Positions 45,561 through 54,696 of a stretch of DNA of 64,000 nt are shown in pieces. The translations under genes and the position numbers were made by a program. The notes beneath the pieces are model-generated. The model saw only the letters and a list, made by a program, of their open reading frames with translations, had not been told where the DNA came from and did not search any database. Within the stretch, counting starts at the first letter, position 1. Each line of letters begins with the position of its first letter. The DNA is from Halostella litorea (GTDB lineage Archaea > Halobacteriota > Halobacteria > Halobacteriales > Natronoarchaeaceae): NCBI RefSeq assembly GCF_004785955.1, contig NZ_SJER01000001.1:1364001-1428000 (forward strand). Reading direction: 5' to 3'.

Positions 45561-46682
45561 TCACCCGACCGCGGAAGCGAGGGCCAGCGCCACCCCGGCG
45601 TCGGTGAGGAGGCGCTGGAGGGCGAAGGCGAGTGCGGGCACCCACACCGACCGCGTCCGTTCGTACCCGACGCCGGCGGCGGCCGCGACGACCGTCAGCG
45701 CGAGGCCGTAAGCGACGAACAGCCCATCGGCCGGCCTGACCGACGCCACCGCGCCGAGGACGAGCGCGACGACGACCACGCCGACCGCCGCCGCGACCGC
45801 CGGCCGGTCGGCGTCGAGCGGGCCGGCGGCCGCGGCCCGCGCGGCCACGAACGCACAGAACACCGCCGCCAGCGCGACGGCCCCGACCGTCGCCGCCGTC
45901 GCGACCGGGTCGGCCCGCCCGCCGACGCGGATCTGGACCGCGCCGAGACCGACCAGCGCCGTGACCGCGGCGACGGCCCCGTTCGGCCCGACGCGCCCGC
46001 GCAGGTCCGCCTGGACCGCGCCGTTGTAGAGAACGGCCGTCCCGCTCCCGACGAGCGCGGCCGGCAGCGCCGCGTCCGCGAGCAGCGCCGCCGCCGACCG
46101 CCGCGGGCCGAACACCCCGCCGACCGGGCCGAGAAAGACCGCGTTCCCGCGGGCCGCCAACGCGGCGACCCACCCCAGGCAGGCGACCGCCGCCACGAGG
46201 CCGACCGCGCCGGCGACCGGGAGGGCGTCGCGGGCCGGGCCGGTGAACCGCACGCCGACGCCCCGCAACCGGGCGTAGCCGACGCCGAGCGCCCCCATCG
46301 CCACCCCGCCGACCAGCAGCGCGGAGACCGCGTCGTCGGGGAACGCCGGGAGCGCCGCGGCGCCGAGGAGTCGGTACGCCCCGGCGAACCCGACCAGCGC
46401 CGTCGTCCCGCCCACCGAGAGCAGCGCGTCCCACTCGACGCCGCGACCCCAATGGCCGGCGACGGCGACGTACGCGGCGGTCGCGAGGACCGCGTAGACG
46501 GCCGCGCCGACGGCCTGCGGCCCCGCGACGGCCGAGAGGCGGTCGACCACCGTCCTCACGACCGCCGGGAGGAACCGCTGCAACAGAAGCGACGCCACCA
46601 ACAGCGCGAACACCGGCCCGTACGCGCTGACGGCGGGGCTATCGCTCGCCGGGACCGTCCGACGGAGGGGTCGGGGGACCAT
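45561..46682 (-). CDS. Multi-spanning membrane protein, unknown
   Basis: A 373-residue Ala/Val/Gly-rich protein with about ten to twelve membrane segments and very short loops. N-terminal basic MVPRPLRRTVPASD marks the cytoplasmic side. GARGNAVFLGPVGGVFGPRR is the longest loop. No transporter motif was recognised. ATG 46682 is the first Met after a GC-rich leader; the upstream open frame is Arg-rich and not protein-like. It is convergent with the MFS gene (24-base gap) and divergent from the trpS leader frame. Confidence 0.65.
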   Translation of the reverse strand: MVPRPLRRTVPASDSPAVSAYGPVFALLVASLLLQRFLPAVVRTVVDRLSAVAGPQAVGAAVYAVLATAAYVAVAGHWGRGVEWDALLSVGGTTALVGFAGAYRLLGAAALPAFPDDAVSALLVGGVAMGALGVGYARLRGVGVRFTGPARDALPVAGAVGLVAAVACLGWVAALAARGNAVFLGPVGGVFGPRRSAAALLADAALPAALVGSGTAVLYNGAVQADLRGRVGPNGAVAAVTALVGLGAVQIRVGGRADPVATAATVGAVALAAVFCAFVAARAAAAGPLDADRPAVAAAVGVVVVALVLGAVASVRPADGLFVAYGLALTVVAAAAGVGYERTRSVWVPALAFALQRLLTDAGVALALASAVG

Positions 46683-46999
46683 GTTTCGGTACTGCTTTCG
46701 GTTCGTCCGGGTGTGGGATAAAGGTGGAGGCCGCCACGGCGCGATCCCCCGTCCCCGCCCGTTCGACGCGGCGCGTACGCCGCTCGCGACGTCGCCCTCC
46801 CTCGAAACGCTTTTTTCGGCGCGCCGGCTACGGGGTCCCGATGCAGTCCGCTCCCGCGACGCGCTGGCGCTGGCAGCCCCCGGGAGCGGACAGTGTCGGC
46901 GGCGCGGTCGGCGCGGCGTAACCCGCCGCCCGGGCGGCCGGCGCTCACTCGCTTTCTCTCGCGAACCGCCGTCCGACCAGCCGCGACGCCACCGACACG
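46683..46999. other. Gap before trpS with a leader frame and a GC-rich hairpin
   Basis: About 317 bases between a divergent membrane-protein gene and trpS. It contains a T-rich promoter-like TTTTTT (46811-46816), the 26-codon frame at 46841-46921, and a 12-bp palindrome CCGCCCGGGCGG at 46926-46937 after the stop, followed by a pyrimidine-rich GCTTTCTCTCG (46951-46961). Confidence 0.5.
46841..46921 (+). CDS. Possible Trp-containing leader peptide before trpS
   Basis: ATG 46841 opens 26 codons with two Trp codons close together (in ATRWRWQP) and stops at TAA 46919-46921, 78 bases before trpS. A T-rich element lies 25-30 bases before the ATG. The stop is followed at once by the palindrome at 46926-46937. 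Two Trp in a 26-residue frame upstream of tryptophanyl-tRNA synthetase may be coincidence, but the layout resembles leader-peptide control. Confidence 0.35.
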   Translation: MQSAPATRWRWQPPGADSVGGAVGAA

Positions 47000-48235
47000 A
47001 TGCCGAACGACACAGCCACGACCGACGACGCACAGCCAGCAGACCAGCCGAACGCGGACGGGACCGGCGCGGACGCGCCGAGCGGGAGCCTTCCGCCTGC
47101 AGTCGCCGGGGTGCGGCCCCGCGCGGTCGGCGACGAGGAGTACGACCGCGTGATAGAGCAGTTCGGGGCGACCCCCGTCACCGCCGAGCAGGTCGGCCGC
47201 TTCCCCGACCACCCGCTGGTCCGGCGCGGCGTGTTCTACGCCGGGCGGGACCTCGATCCGTTCCTGGCGGCCGCCGAGCGGGGCGACCCCCACTCCATCG
47301 TCACGGGCGTCGGCCCCTCCGGGCCGCTCCATCTGGGCCACGTCTTTCCCTTCTACTTCGCGAAGGCGCTGCAGGAGCGGACGGGCGCGCACGTGTACGT
47401 CCCCGTCTCCGACGACGAGAAACTGTTCACGCGGGACCTGACCGCCGGGGAGGTCCGCGGGCACCTCCGCGAGAACCTGCGGGACCTGCTCGCCGTCGGG
47501 TTCGACCCCGAGCGGACGCGGATCGTGATAGACACCGCCGACGCCGGCGCGCTGTACCCGCAGGCGACCCGCTTTGCCGCCGGGATCACCCAGTCGACGG
47601 TCGAGGCGACGTACGGCGAGCCCCGGAACGCCGGCGAGTCGTTCTACCCGGCGATGCAGGCCACGCACCTGCTGCTCCCCCAGCTCGTCCGCGGGGAGCA
47701 CCCGACGCTCGTCCCCATCGCGGTCGACCAGGACCCCCACGTCCGCGTCGCGCGGGACGTCGCCGGCAAGGCGGCGTACGACGTGCGAAAGCCCGGCGCG
47801 CTGCTGTCGACGTTCCTGCCCGGTCTCGGCGGCCCGGGGAAGATGAGCAGCTCCGACGACGCGCCGTCGATCCGGCTGACGGACGACCGCGAGACGGTCG
47901 CCGAGAAGGTGAACGGCCACGCCCACTCCGGGGGCCGTGGGAGCGTCGCCGAGCACCGCGAGCACGGCGGCGACCCGGCGGTCGACGTCGCCTTCCGCTA
48001 CCTCCACGCCTTTTTCGAGCCCGACGACGCCGAGGTCGAGCGACTGGCCCATGAGTACCGCGCCGGCGACCTGCTCTCGGGCGAACTGAAGGCCGCCGCC
48101 ATCGAGCGCATCGCCGACTTCCTCGACGCCCACCGGCGCCGGCGCGCGGCGCTGGGCGACCTCCGCGAGGAGCTCGCGCCGTACCGGCTTCGCGAGGCCG
48201 AGCGCGCCCGCCTGCGGGCCGACACGCCGGAGTAG
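47000..48235 (+). CDS. trpS: Tryptophanyl-tRNA synthetase
   Basis: A 411-residue class I synthetase. The HIGH-equivalent is GPSGPLHLGHVFPF, and the KMSKS-equivalent is GKMSSSDD. It matches archaeal TrpRS, which charges tRNA-Trp in the cytoplasm. An acidic N-terminal tail (about 40 residues) precedes the catalytic core, and the C-terminal about 110 residues form the anticodon-binding domain. The DDEK and AVDQDPH segments are also conserved in the family. Its expression may depend on the upstream frame. Confidence 0.93.
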   Translation: MPNDTATTDDAQPADQPNADGTGADAPSGSLPPAVAGVRPRAVGDEEYDRVIEQFGATPVTAEQVGRFPDHPLVRRGVFYAGRDLDPFLAAAERGDPHSIVTGVGPSGPLHLGHVFPFYFAKALQERTGAHVYVPVSDDEKLFTRDLTAGEVRGHLRENLRDLLAVGFDPERTRIVIDTADAGALYPQATRFAAGITQSTVEATYGEPRNAGESFYPAMQATHLLLPQLVRGEHPTLVPIAVDQDPHVRVARDVAGKAAYDVRKPGALLSTFLPGLGGPGKMSSSDDAPSIRLTDDRETVAEKVNGHAHSGGRGSVAEHREHGGDPAVDVAFRYLHAFFEPDDAEVERLAHEYRAGDLLSGELKAAAIERIADFLDAHRRRRAALGDLREELAPYRLREAERARLRADTPE

Positions 48236-48267
48236 GGTTCAAGTGGGGCCGCCGCGAGCCGTCACGC

Positions 48268-49128
48268 ATGACCGACGACGACGCCGCCCGCTCCCCCGAA
48301 GCGGCGTTCTCACTGCTGTCGAACGAGACCCGCTTTGCGATCCTCCGGGCGCTGTACGACGCCGACGACCGGTCGCTGTCGTTCTCGGAGCTGCGCGAGC
48401 GGACCGGCGTCCGGGACAGCGGCCAGTTCAACTACCACCTCGGCAAGCTCGTCGGCGTGTTCGTCGGGGAGGTCGACGACGGCTACGCGCTCCGGTACGC
48501 CGGCAGGCGGGTGATCGGGGCGGTGCTCTCGGGCGCGTACACCCGCGAACTGACGGTCGACCCGGTCCCGGTCGACGGGCGCTGCTTCGACTGCGGCGGG
48601 GGGCTCGAAGCGACCTACCGCGACGAGCGCGCCCGGATCGGCTGCCGGGACTGTGGCCTGTCCGTGACGGAGTTCGGCGTCCCGCCGGGGCTGGTCGAGG
48701 GGTACGACCGCGAGGAACTCCCCTACGCCTTCGACCGCTGGATCCGGACCCAGATGTCGCAGTTCTTCGCCGGGTTCTGCCCGCGCTGCCTCGGGCGGAT
48801 GCGGACGACGGTGGACGACGAACCGGACGACGACCTGGGCCTCCCGGGGCTGACCCACGCCTGCGACCGCTGTACCTTTTCGTCGGTGTCGGTCGTCGGC
48901 TCGGCGGTCATCGACCACCCGGCGGTCGTGGCGTTCCACCACGACCACGGCGTCGACCTCCGCGAGACGCCGCTGTGGGAACTCGACTGGCTCATCTCCG
49001 ACCGCCACGAACTGCTGTCGACCGACCCGTCCCGCGTCCGGGTGGTTGTCCCCCTCGACGACGAGACGCTGCTCGTCGACGTCGACGCCGACGCGACCGT
49101 CGACGGGTACGAGCGGCGGTCGGCGTGA
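48268..49128 (+). CDS. ArsR-type regulator with zinc-ribbon C-terminal domain
   Basis: A 286-residue regulator. The N-terminus (about 10-80) is a winged helix: AFSLLSNETRFAILRAL, LRERTGVRDSGQFNYHLGKL. Next come two Cys-rich zinc-binding stretches, CFDC ... CRDC and CPRC ... CDRC (about 108-215), then a C-terminal acidic domain. I recognise it as a haloarchaeal regulator with DUF7347/DUF7351-type domains. The MFS gene follows in the same direction, and an inverted repeat lies between them. Confidence 0.85.
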   Translation: MTDDDAARSPEAAFSLLSNETRFAILRALYDADDRSLSFSELRERTGVRDSGQFNYHLGKLVGVFVGEVDDGYALRYAGRRVIGAVLSGAYTRELTVDPVPVDGRCFDCGGGLEATYRDERARIGCRDCGLSVTEFGVPPGLVEGYDREELPYAFDRWIRTQMSQFFAGFCPRCLGRMRTTVDDEPDDDLGLPGLTHACDRCTFSSVSVVGSAVIDHPAVVAFHHDHGVDLRETPLWELDWLISDRHELLSTDPSRVRVVVPLDDETLLVDVDADATVDGYERRSA

Positions 49129-49166
49129 GCGCCCCGTCGTGTATGAATCCTTACAGAAACGCGCAT

Positions 49167-49184
49167 CTGTTTCGGACGAAACAG
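49167..49184. promoter_or_regulatory. Inverted repeat before the second MFS_3 gene
   Basis: CTGTTTCGGACGAAACAG has two 8-bp arms (CTGTTTCG and CGAAACAG) around a 2-bp centre. It lies just before the AT-rich CATAATT (49188-49194), probably the TATA element, so it overlaps the expected activator/BRE position. Confidence 0.6.
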
Positions 49185-49234
49185 AAACATAATTCTGATT
49201 ACAGTTATGCCGGTCGGGGCGCTCCGATCCGGAC

Positions 49235-50539
49235 ATGCGATCGCTGCTCCGGAACCGCGACTTCGCGCGGCTGTTCGCCGGCCGGCTGGTGACGAACGTC
49301 GGCGACAGTGTCTACTACGTCGCCGCGATGTGGCTCGTGTACGCCCTGACGGACGACCCGCTGTACTCCGGCGTCGCCGGCTTCCTGACGATGGCCCCCG
49401 CGGCCCTCCAGTTCCTGTTCGGCCCGCTGGCTGACCGCTGGCCGCTCCGGCGGGTGCTCGTCGGCACCCAGGTCGCGCAGGGCGTGCTGGTGCTCGTCGT
49501 CCCGCTGGCCGCGGCGCTTAGCGCGCTGTCCGCGCCGCTGGTGCTCGCGGTGATGCCGACGCTGGCGCTGCTGAACCAGCTCGTCTACCCGGCGCAGACG
49601 GCCGCGCTCCCGCGGATCGTCGAGGACGACGAACTCGTCGACGCCAACTCGGCGTTCTCGCTGGCCTACCAGGGGACCGAGACGGTGTTCAACGCCGTCG
49701 GCGGCGCGCTCGTGGCGCTCGTCGGGGCCGTCTCCCTGTTCCTCGTCGACGCCGTCACGTTCGCCGTCGCGGCGGCGCTGTTCGCCACGTTGACCGTGCC
49801 CGAAGCCGGCGACGACGCCGCGACGGCCGACGAGCCGGCGGGCGCGCCAGCCGAGGGAACGGCTGCGGACGACGCCGACCCGGACGCGACGCCCGTGGCC
49901 GACGGCGGCACCGACCCCGGCTACCTCGCACAGCTCCGCGAGGGGATCGACTTCCTCCGCGGGACGGTGCTTTCGCTGACCGTCCTCGGCGCGGCGTTCG
50001 TCAACTTCGCGGCCGGCGCGACGTTCGCGGTCCTGCCCGCGTACGCGGACACGGTCGGCGGGGCGGGCGCGTACGGGGTCCTCGCGGCGGCGCTCGCCGC
50101 CGGGAACTTCGGCGGCGCGCTCCTGGCCTCGCGGCTGGAGCACCTGCCGTTCGGCCGGCTCAGCGTCGCCTGCCTGTCGGTCAGCAGCGTGCTGTGGACC
50201 GCCTCGGTCCTCGCCGGGCCGTTTCCGGCGACGGTCGTCCTGTTCGGCCTCGCGTTCGTGCCGGTCGGCGTCGTCAACGTCCTGCTGGCGGCGCTGGTCC
50301 AGTCGGGCGTCCCGGAGGGGATGGTCGGGCGGGTGAGCAGCGTCCTCGGGAGCGCGTCGCAGGTCGCAACCCCCGTCGGATCGCTGGCGGGCGGGGCGGT
50401 CGCCGGCGCGATCGGCCCCGGGGTCGTGCTCGCCGCGGGCGGCACGTTCATGGGCCTGTTCGCGCTGTACTGGGCCGCCGTGCCCTCGATGCGCCGGATC
50501 CCCCCGGTCCACGAGGTGTCGCTGACGGGGCCGGCGTGA
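49235..50539 (+). CDS. MFS exporter (MFS_3-like), paralogue of 6987-8318
   Basis: A 434-residue MFS transporter. The entry LLRNRDFARLFAGRLVTNVGDSVYY matches the paralogue at 6987. There are about twelve helices, an acidic central loop (about 195-230), and the MFS_3 hallmark of a drug or siderophore exporter. ATG 49235 was chosen by homology; a shorter out-of-frame ATG lies at 49207. The adjacent zinc-ribbon regulator and inverted repeat suggest inducible expression. Confidence 0.87.
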   Translation: MRSLLRNRDFARLFAGRLVTNVGDSVYYVAAMWLVYALTDDPLYSGVAGFLTMAPAALQFLFGPLADRWPLRRVLVGTQVAQGVLVLVVPLAAALSALSAPLVLAVMPTLALLNQLVYPAQTAALPRIVEDDELVDANSAFSLAYQGTETVFNAVGGALVALVGAVSLFLVDAVTFAVAAALFATLTVPEAGDDAATADEPAGAPAEGTAADDADPDATPVADGGTDPGYLAQLREGIDFLRGTVLSLTVLGAAFVNFAAGATFAVLPAYADTVGGAGAYGVLAAALAAGNFGGALLASRLEHLPFGRLSVACLSVSSVLWTASVLAGPFPATVVLFGLAFVPVGVVNVLLAALVQSGVPEGMVGRVSSVLGSASQVATPVGSLAGGAVAGAIGPGVVLAAGGTFMGLFALYWAAVPSMRRIPPVHEVSLTGPA

Positions 50540-50563
50540 CCGTCCCCGTCCGCGGTGGCGAAC

Positions 50564-50571
50564 GCTTAAAC
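50564..50571 (+). promoter_or_regulatory. TATA element of the KH-protein gene
   Basis: GCTTAAAC lies 24-31 bases before ATG 50595, compatible with a leaderless mRNA. Confidence 0.55.
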
Positions 50572-50594
50572 CGGCGTATCGCCTACCGCCGTGC

Positions 50595-51143
50595 ATGCAG
50601 CACGTGAAGATTCCGCAGGACCGCATCGGCGTGCTCATCGGCGAGGGCGGCGAGACGATGCGCGAGATCGAGAGCCGGGCCGAGGTGCGACTCGACATCG
50701 ACTCCGAGAACGGCTCGGTCAGCATCGACAAGACGGGCGACCCCATCCGCGGCCTGAAGGGGCCGGACATCGTGAGAGCCATCGGTCGCGGCTTCAAGCC
50801 CGAGACCGCGCTAACGCTTCTGGACGACGAGATGATGATGTTCGACCTGGTCGACATCGACGCGGCGGCCCGGAACAAGAGCGACCTGAAGCGCAAGAAG
50901 GGCCGGCTCATCGGCGAGAACGGCCGGACCCGCGAGCTGATGGAGGAGCTCACCGGCGCGTCGGTCGTCATCTACGGCTCGACGCTTGGCGTCATCGGCG
51001 ACCCCGAGCAGGTCGAGATCGTCCGCGAGGCCGCCGAGATGATCCTGGAGGGCGCGCCCCACGGCTCCGTCTACTCGTTCCTCGAACGCAAGCACAACGA
51101 ACTCAAGCGCCGGGGTATGGAGTACCACCAGTTCCCCGGATAG
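50595..51143 (+). CDS. KH-domain protein (Dim2/Pno1-like)
   Basis: A 182-residue RNA-binding protein with two KH domains. Each has its GxxG loop, GEGG in RIGVLIGEGGETM and GENG in GRLIGENGRTRELM. The layout is that of the archaeal Dim2/Krr1-type protein implicated in 16S rRNA 3'-end maturation. The thermosome gene follows after 132 bases with its own promoter. Confidence 0.88.
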   Translation: MQHVKIPQDRIGVLIGEGGETMREIESRAEVRLDIDSENGSVSIDKTGDPIRGLKGPDIVRAIGRGFKPETALTLLDDEMMMFDLVDIDAAARNKSDLKRKKGRLIGENGRTRELMEELTGASVVIYGSTLGVIGDPEQVEIVREAAEMILEGAPHGSVYSFLERKHNELKRRGMEYHQFPG

Positions 51144-51240
51144 CGGGACGGAAACCACACTTAAACCCCTCCCTTGTGACGACGTAACACGACACCCCGT
51201 GGGGGTTCGTGCGGCGGTTTCCCACGCCGTGTCCGGTAGT

Positions 51241-51248
51241 TTTATATA
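51241..51248 (+). promoter_or_regulatory. TATA element of the thermosome gene
   Basis: TTTATATA lies 28-35 bases before ATG 51276. It is one of the strongest TATA matches in the window, as expected for a heat-induced chaperonin gene. Confidence 0.75.
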
Positions 51249-51275
51249 GAATCCCATTCAACCTGTAGCTTGATT

Positions 51276-52973
51276 ATGGCACAGCAGATGGGCAACCAGC
51301 CACTCATTGTACTTTCCGAGGACAGCCAGCGAACCTCCGGGAAGGACGCGCAGTCGATGAACATCACGGCCGGGCAGGCCGTCTCCGAGGCCGTCCGCAC
51401 GACGCTCGGCCCGAAAGGGATGGACAAGATGCTCGTCGACTCGACGGGCGACGTCGTCGTCACGAACGACGGCGTGACCATCCTCAAGGAGATGGACATC
51501 GAGCACCCGGCGGCCAACATGATCGTCGAGGTCGCCGAGACACAGGAGGACGAGGTCGGCGACGGCACCACGAGCGCCGTCGTCGTCTCCGGCGAGCTCC
51601 TGAGCCAGGCCGAGGACCTGCTGGACCAGGACATCCACGCCACCACGCTTGCCCAGGGGTACCGTCAGGCCGCTGAGGAAGCCAAGAACATCCTCGAGGA
51701 CGTCGCCATCGACGTCGACGAGGACGACACCGAGATCCTCACCCAGATCGCCTCCACGGCGATGACCGGCAAGGGCGCGGAGAGCGCCCGCGACGTGCTC
51801 GCGGAGCTCGTCGTCGACGCGGTCCGCTCGGTCGCCGACGAGGACGGCATCGACACGGACAACATCAAGGTCGAGAAGGTCGTCGGCGGCTCCATCGAGA
51901 ACTCGGAGCTCGTCGAGGGCGTCATCGTCGACAAGGAGCGCGTCCACGAGAACATGCCCTACTTCGTCGAGGACGCCGACGTCGCCGTGCTCGACGACGC
52001 GCTCGAGGTCAAGGAGACCGAGATCGACGCCGAGGTCAACGTCACCGACCCCGACCAGCTCCAGCAGTTCCTCGACCAGGAGGAGGAGCAGCTCAAGGAG
52101 ATGGTCGACACGCTCGCCGACGTCGGCGCGGACGTCGTGTTCGCCGAGGACGGCATCGACGACATGGCCCAGCACTACCTCGCGGAGGAGGGCATCATCG
52201 CCGTCCGCCGCGTGAAGTCCAGCGACGCCGACAAGCTCGCCCGCGCGACGGGCGCCCGCGTCGTCGGTAACCTCGACGACATCGAGGCCGACGACCTCGG
52301 CTTCGCCGGCAGCGTCGCCCAGAAGGACGTCGGCGGCGACCAGCGCATCTTCGTCGAGGACGTCGAGGACGCCAAGTCCGTCAGCCTCATCCTGCGCGGC
52401 GGCACGGAGCACGTCGTCGACGAGGTCGAGCGCGCCATCGAGGACTCGCTCGGCGTCGTCCGCGTCACGCTCGAGGACGGCAAGGTCCTGCCCGGCGGCG
52501 GTGCCCCCGAGACCGAGCTCGCCCTGCAGCTGCGCCAGTTCGCCGACAGCGTCGGCGGGCGCGAGCAGCTCGCCGTCGAGGCCTTCGCCGACGCGCTGGA
52601 GGTCAACCCGCGCACGCTGGCCGAGAACGCGGGCCTCGACCCCATCGACTCGCTGGTGGACCTGCGGAGCCAGCACGACGCCGGCGACACCGCTGCCGGC
52701 CTCGACGCCTACACGGGCGACATCATCGACATGGAGTCCGAGGGCGTCGTCGAGCCGCTCCGTGTGAAGACCCAGGCCATCGAGTCCGCCACCGAGGCGG
52801 CCGTGATGATCCTCCGCATCGACGACGTCATCGCGGCGGGCGACCTCTCCGGCGGTCAGGTCGACCCCGACGACGGCGGCGACGACGGCGGCCCCGGTGC
52901 CGGCGGCCCCGGCGGTATGGGCGGCGGCATGGGCGGCATGGGCGGTATGGGTGGCATGGGCGGCGCGATGTAA
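51276..52973 (+). CDS. thsA: Thermosome (group II chaperonin) subunit
   Basis: A 565-residue chaperonin that folds proteins in an ATP-driven double ring. It has [14 protein letters not shown] and [29 protein letters not shown] at the ATP site, and LPGGGAPE for the apical/intermediate part. It ends in a Gly/Met-rich tail (GGMGGM repeats, about the last 40 residues), as in haloarchaeal CCT. ATG 51276 was chosen over 51270 on the basis of the family start MAQQMGNQP. Confidence 0.96.
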   Translation: MAQQMGNQPLIVLSEDSQRTSGKDAQSMNITAGQAVSEAVRTTLGPKGMDKMLVDSTGDVVVTNDGVTILKEMDIEHPAANMIVEVAETQEDEVGDGTTSAVVVSGELLSQAEDLLDQDIHATTLAQGYRQAAEEAKNILEDVAIDVDEDDTEILTQIASTAMTGKGAESARDVLAELVVDAVRSVADEDGIDTDNIKVEKVVGGSIENSELVEGVIVDKERVHENMPYFVEDADVAVLDDALEVKETEIDAEVNVTDPDQLQQFLDQEEEQLKEMVDTLADVGADVVFAEDGIDDMAQHYLAEEGIIAVRRVKSSDADKLARATGARVVGNLDDIEADDLGFAGSVAQKDVGGDQRIFVEDVEDAKSVSLILRGGTEHVVDEVERAIEDSLGVVRVTLEDGKVLPGGGAPETELALQLRQFADSVGGREQLAVEAFADALEVNPRTLAENAGLDPIDSLVDLRSQHDAGDTAAGLDAYTGDIIDMESEGVVEPLRVKTQAIESATEAAVMILRIDDVIAAGDLSGGQVDPDDGGDDGGPGAGGPGGMGGGMGGMGGMGGMGGAM

Positions 52974-53352
52974 GCCGACCTTTTACGCTGCACTCGGGCG
53001 CTTCGCGCCCTCGTTCGGTAAAAGGTCGATCAAAATCACGTCGTCACCCCCTCGGGGACGCCGACGGCGTCCCGTCGAGGGTTCCTCGGACCGTTCGCTC
53101 GGGCTGAGGCCCTCGCTCACGGGTGCAGACGTTGCAGACGGCCTGCCCTTCCCCGGGTCGCGCGCCCCGCCGCCTATTGCGGCGCGACGCGCTCCCGGCC
53201 ACGGCAGGCGTTCGACCCACCGCCCCGCACCGCGCGCCGACTGACCCCGTATTCTTTATTGGCCGACTCGCCAGCGGCGGCGCTGCCGGGCGGGACTCCG
53301 CGAAACCAGCGGTTCCGGTTCAACTAAGTATTGCGCGCCTGGAGGTTCGCGC
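52974..53352. other. Gap after thermosome gene
   Basis: About 380 bases with the hairpin and no credible coding sequence. A TTCTTTATT (53251-53259) and the ACTAAGTATTG (53323-53333) near its right end may belong to the promoter of the next gene. Confidence 0.4.
52976..53028 (+). terminator. Two-level hairpin after the thermosome gene
   Basis: CGACCTTTTAC (52976-52986) pairs perfectly with GTAAAAGGTCG (53018-53028), an 11-bp stem. Inside it GGGCGC (52996-53001) pairs with GCGCCC (53005-53010) around TTC. It begins 3 bases after the stop, so it is probably a 3'-end or stability structure. There is no long U-tract. Confidence 0.5.
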
Positions 53353-54333
53353 ATGGAGACGTTACTGCTGAACGGCGACGCCGTGGACGAGAACGCGCGG
53401 ATGGACGAGGTCATCCGGGCGGTCGAGTCGGCGTTTGCCGCCTACGAGCGGGGCGACGTACAGATGCCGGCGAAGTCGTACATCGAACTGCCGCGGTACA
53501 ACGGCGACTTCCGGTCGATGCCGGCGTACATGGACGCGGGCGACTGGGACGCCGCCGGCGTCAAGTGGGTGAACGTGCACCCGGACAACCCTGCCGACCA
53601 CGGCCTGCCGACCGTGATGGGGACGATGATCTACTCCGACCCCGAGACGGCGTACCCCCTCTCCATCATGGACGGCACCGAACTGACGATGAAGCGGACC
53701 GGCGCGGCCGCCGCCGTCGCCACCGACCACCTCGCCGTCGAGGACGCGACGACGCTTGGCATCGTCGGCGCGGGCGTCCAGTCGTACACGCAACTGGAGG
53801 CGATCGCCCAGATCCGCCCCATCGAGGAGGTCGTCGTCGCCGACAAGGACCCGGACCGCGTCGACGCGTTCCGCGCCGAGTTCGCGGACCGCTTTACCGT
53901 CCGCGAGGGCTCCATCGCCGACGCCGCCGCCTGCGACGTGCTGTCGACGGTGACGCCGGTGCGCGAGCCGATCGTCTCGGCCGAGGACCTGGGCGAGCAC
54001 ACCCACGTCAACGCGATGGGGGCCGACGCCGCCGGCAAGCAGGAACTCGAAACCGCCGTCCTCCAGTCCGCGAAGGTCGTCATCGACGACCACGAGCAGT
54101 GTACCCACTCCGGCGAGGTCAACGTCCCCTGGAGCGAGGGCGCGATCGACGACGACGACATCTACGGCGAGATCGGCGAGATCGTCGTCGGGGACCGCGA
54201 GGGCCGCACCGACGACGACGGCGTCACGGTGTTCGACTCGACCGGCCTTGCCATCCAGGACGTCGCCGCGGCCCACGTCGTCTACGCCGCGGCCGACGAG
54301 CAGGGCAACGGCTACCCGTTCGAACTGATCTGA
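53353..54333 (+). CDS. Alanine dehydrogenase/ornithine cyclodeaminase family protein
   Basis: A 326-residue NAD-dependent enzyme of the archaeal alanine dehydrogenase/mu-crystallin family. KWVNVHPDNP holds the conserved Lys, and TLGIVGAGVQSYTQLEA is the Rossmann nucleotide motif (about residues 134-150) followed by an acidic residue in VVVADKD. It ends with an Asp-rich FELI. Reaction is either alanine-pyruvate interconversion or a related imino acid reduction. The start is close to the AAGTATTG TATA-like sequence. Confidence 0.85.
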   Translation: METLLLNGDAVDENARMDEVIRAVESAFAAYERGDVQMPAKSYIELPRYNGDFRSMPAYMDAGDWDAAGVKWVNVHPDNPADHGLPTVMGTMIYSDPETAYPLSIMDGTELTMKRTGAAAAVATDHLAVEDATTLGIVGAGVQSYTQLEAIAQIRPIEEVVVADKDPDRVDAFRAEFADRFTVREGSIADAAACDVLSTVTPVREPIVSAEDLGEHTHVNAMGADAAGKQELETAVLQSAKVVIDDHEQCTHSGEVNVPWSEGAIDDDDIYGEIGEIVVGDREGRTDDDGVTVFDSTGLAIQDVAAAHVVYAAADEQGNGYPFELI

Positions 54334-54340
54334 GGCCGCC

Positions 54341-54547
54341 TCACTCCCCGCCCGCCGTTCTGTCGAGCAGTTTCGTCAGCGCCCAGAGGATCACGATAAA
54401 GGGCAGCAGCGGCACCAGCAGTATCAGGAGACCGAGGAAGTACCCCCAGCCGATGAGGTTCATCTCGCGGTCCTCGTGGCCGGCGAACGGCGGCGTCACC
54501 GTACGCAGGGCTTTCCGCGGGAGTCCGGGGTCGTCAGCGTCGCTCAT
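54341..54547 (-). CDS. Small membrane protein (DUF7535-like)
   Basis: A 68-residue protein with TVTPPFAGHEDREMNLIGWGYFLG and one long hydrophobic segment FLGLLILLVPLLPFIVILWALTK, matching the haloarchaeal DUF7535 family. It is convergent with the alanine dehydrogenase gene with only 7 bases between stops. The function is unknown. Confidence 0.75.
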   Translation of the reverse strand: MSDADDPGLPRKALRTVTPPFAGHEDREMNLIGWGYFLGLLILLVPLLPFIVILWALTKLLDRTAGGE

Positions 54548-54696
54548 GCCGGCTTCTACGACGCCGGGGGGCTAAAGCGTCGCCCCGCCGCGGGCGGCCG
54601 ACTGCGGCGGCAGCGACCGCGTCCCAGACCCTGCCGCGGCGGCGCTGTCGGATGGAAAGGTATAGGGTGACGACTCGCGGAACGGTAGGTAAGCGA

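Noticed and set aside
52905-52970. Repeated GGCATGGGCGG units resembling a repeat array
   Set aside because: They encode the Gly/Met tail of the thermosome, a known family feature, not a CRISPR or insertion repeat.
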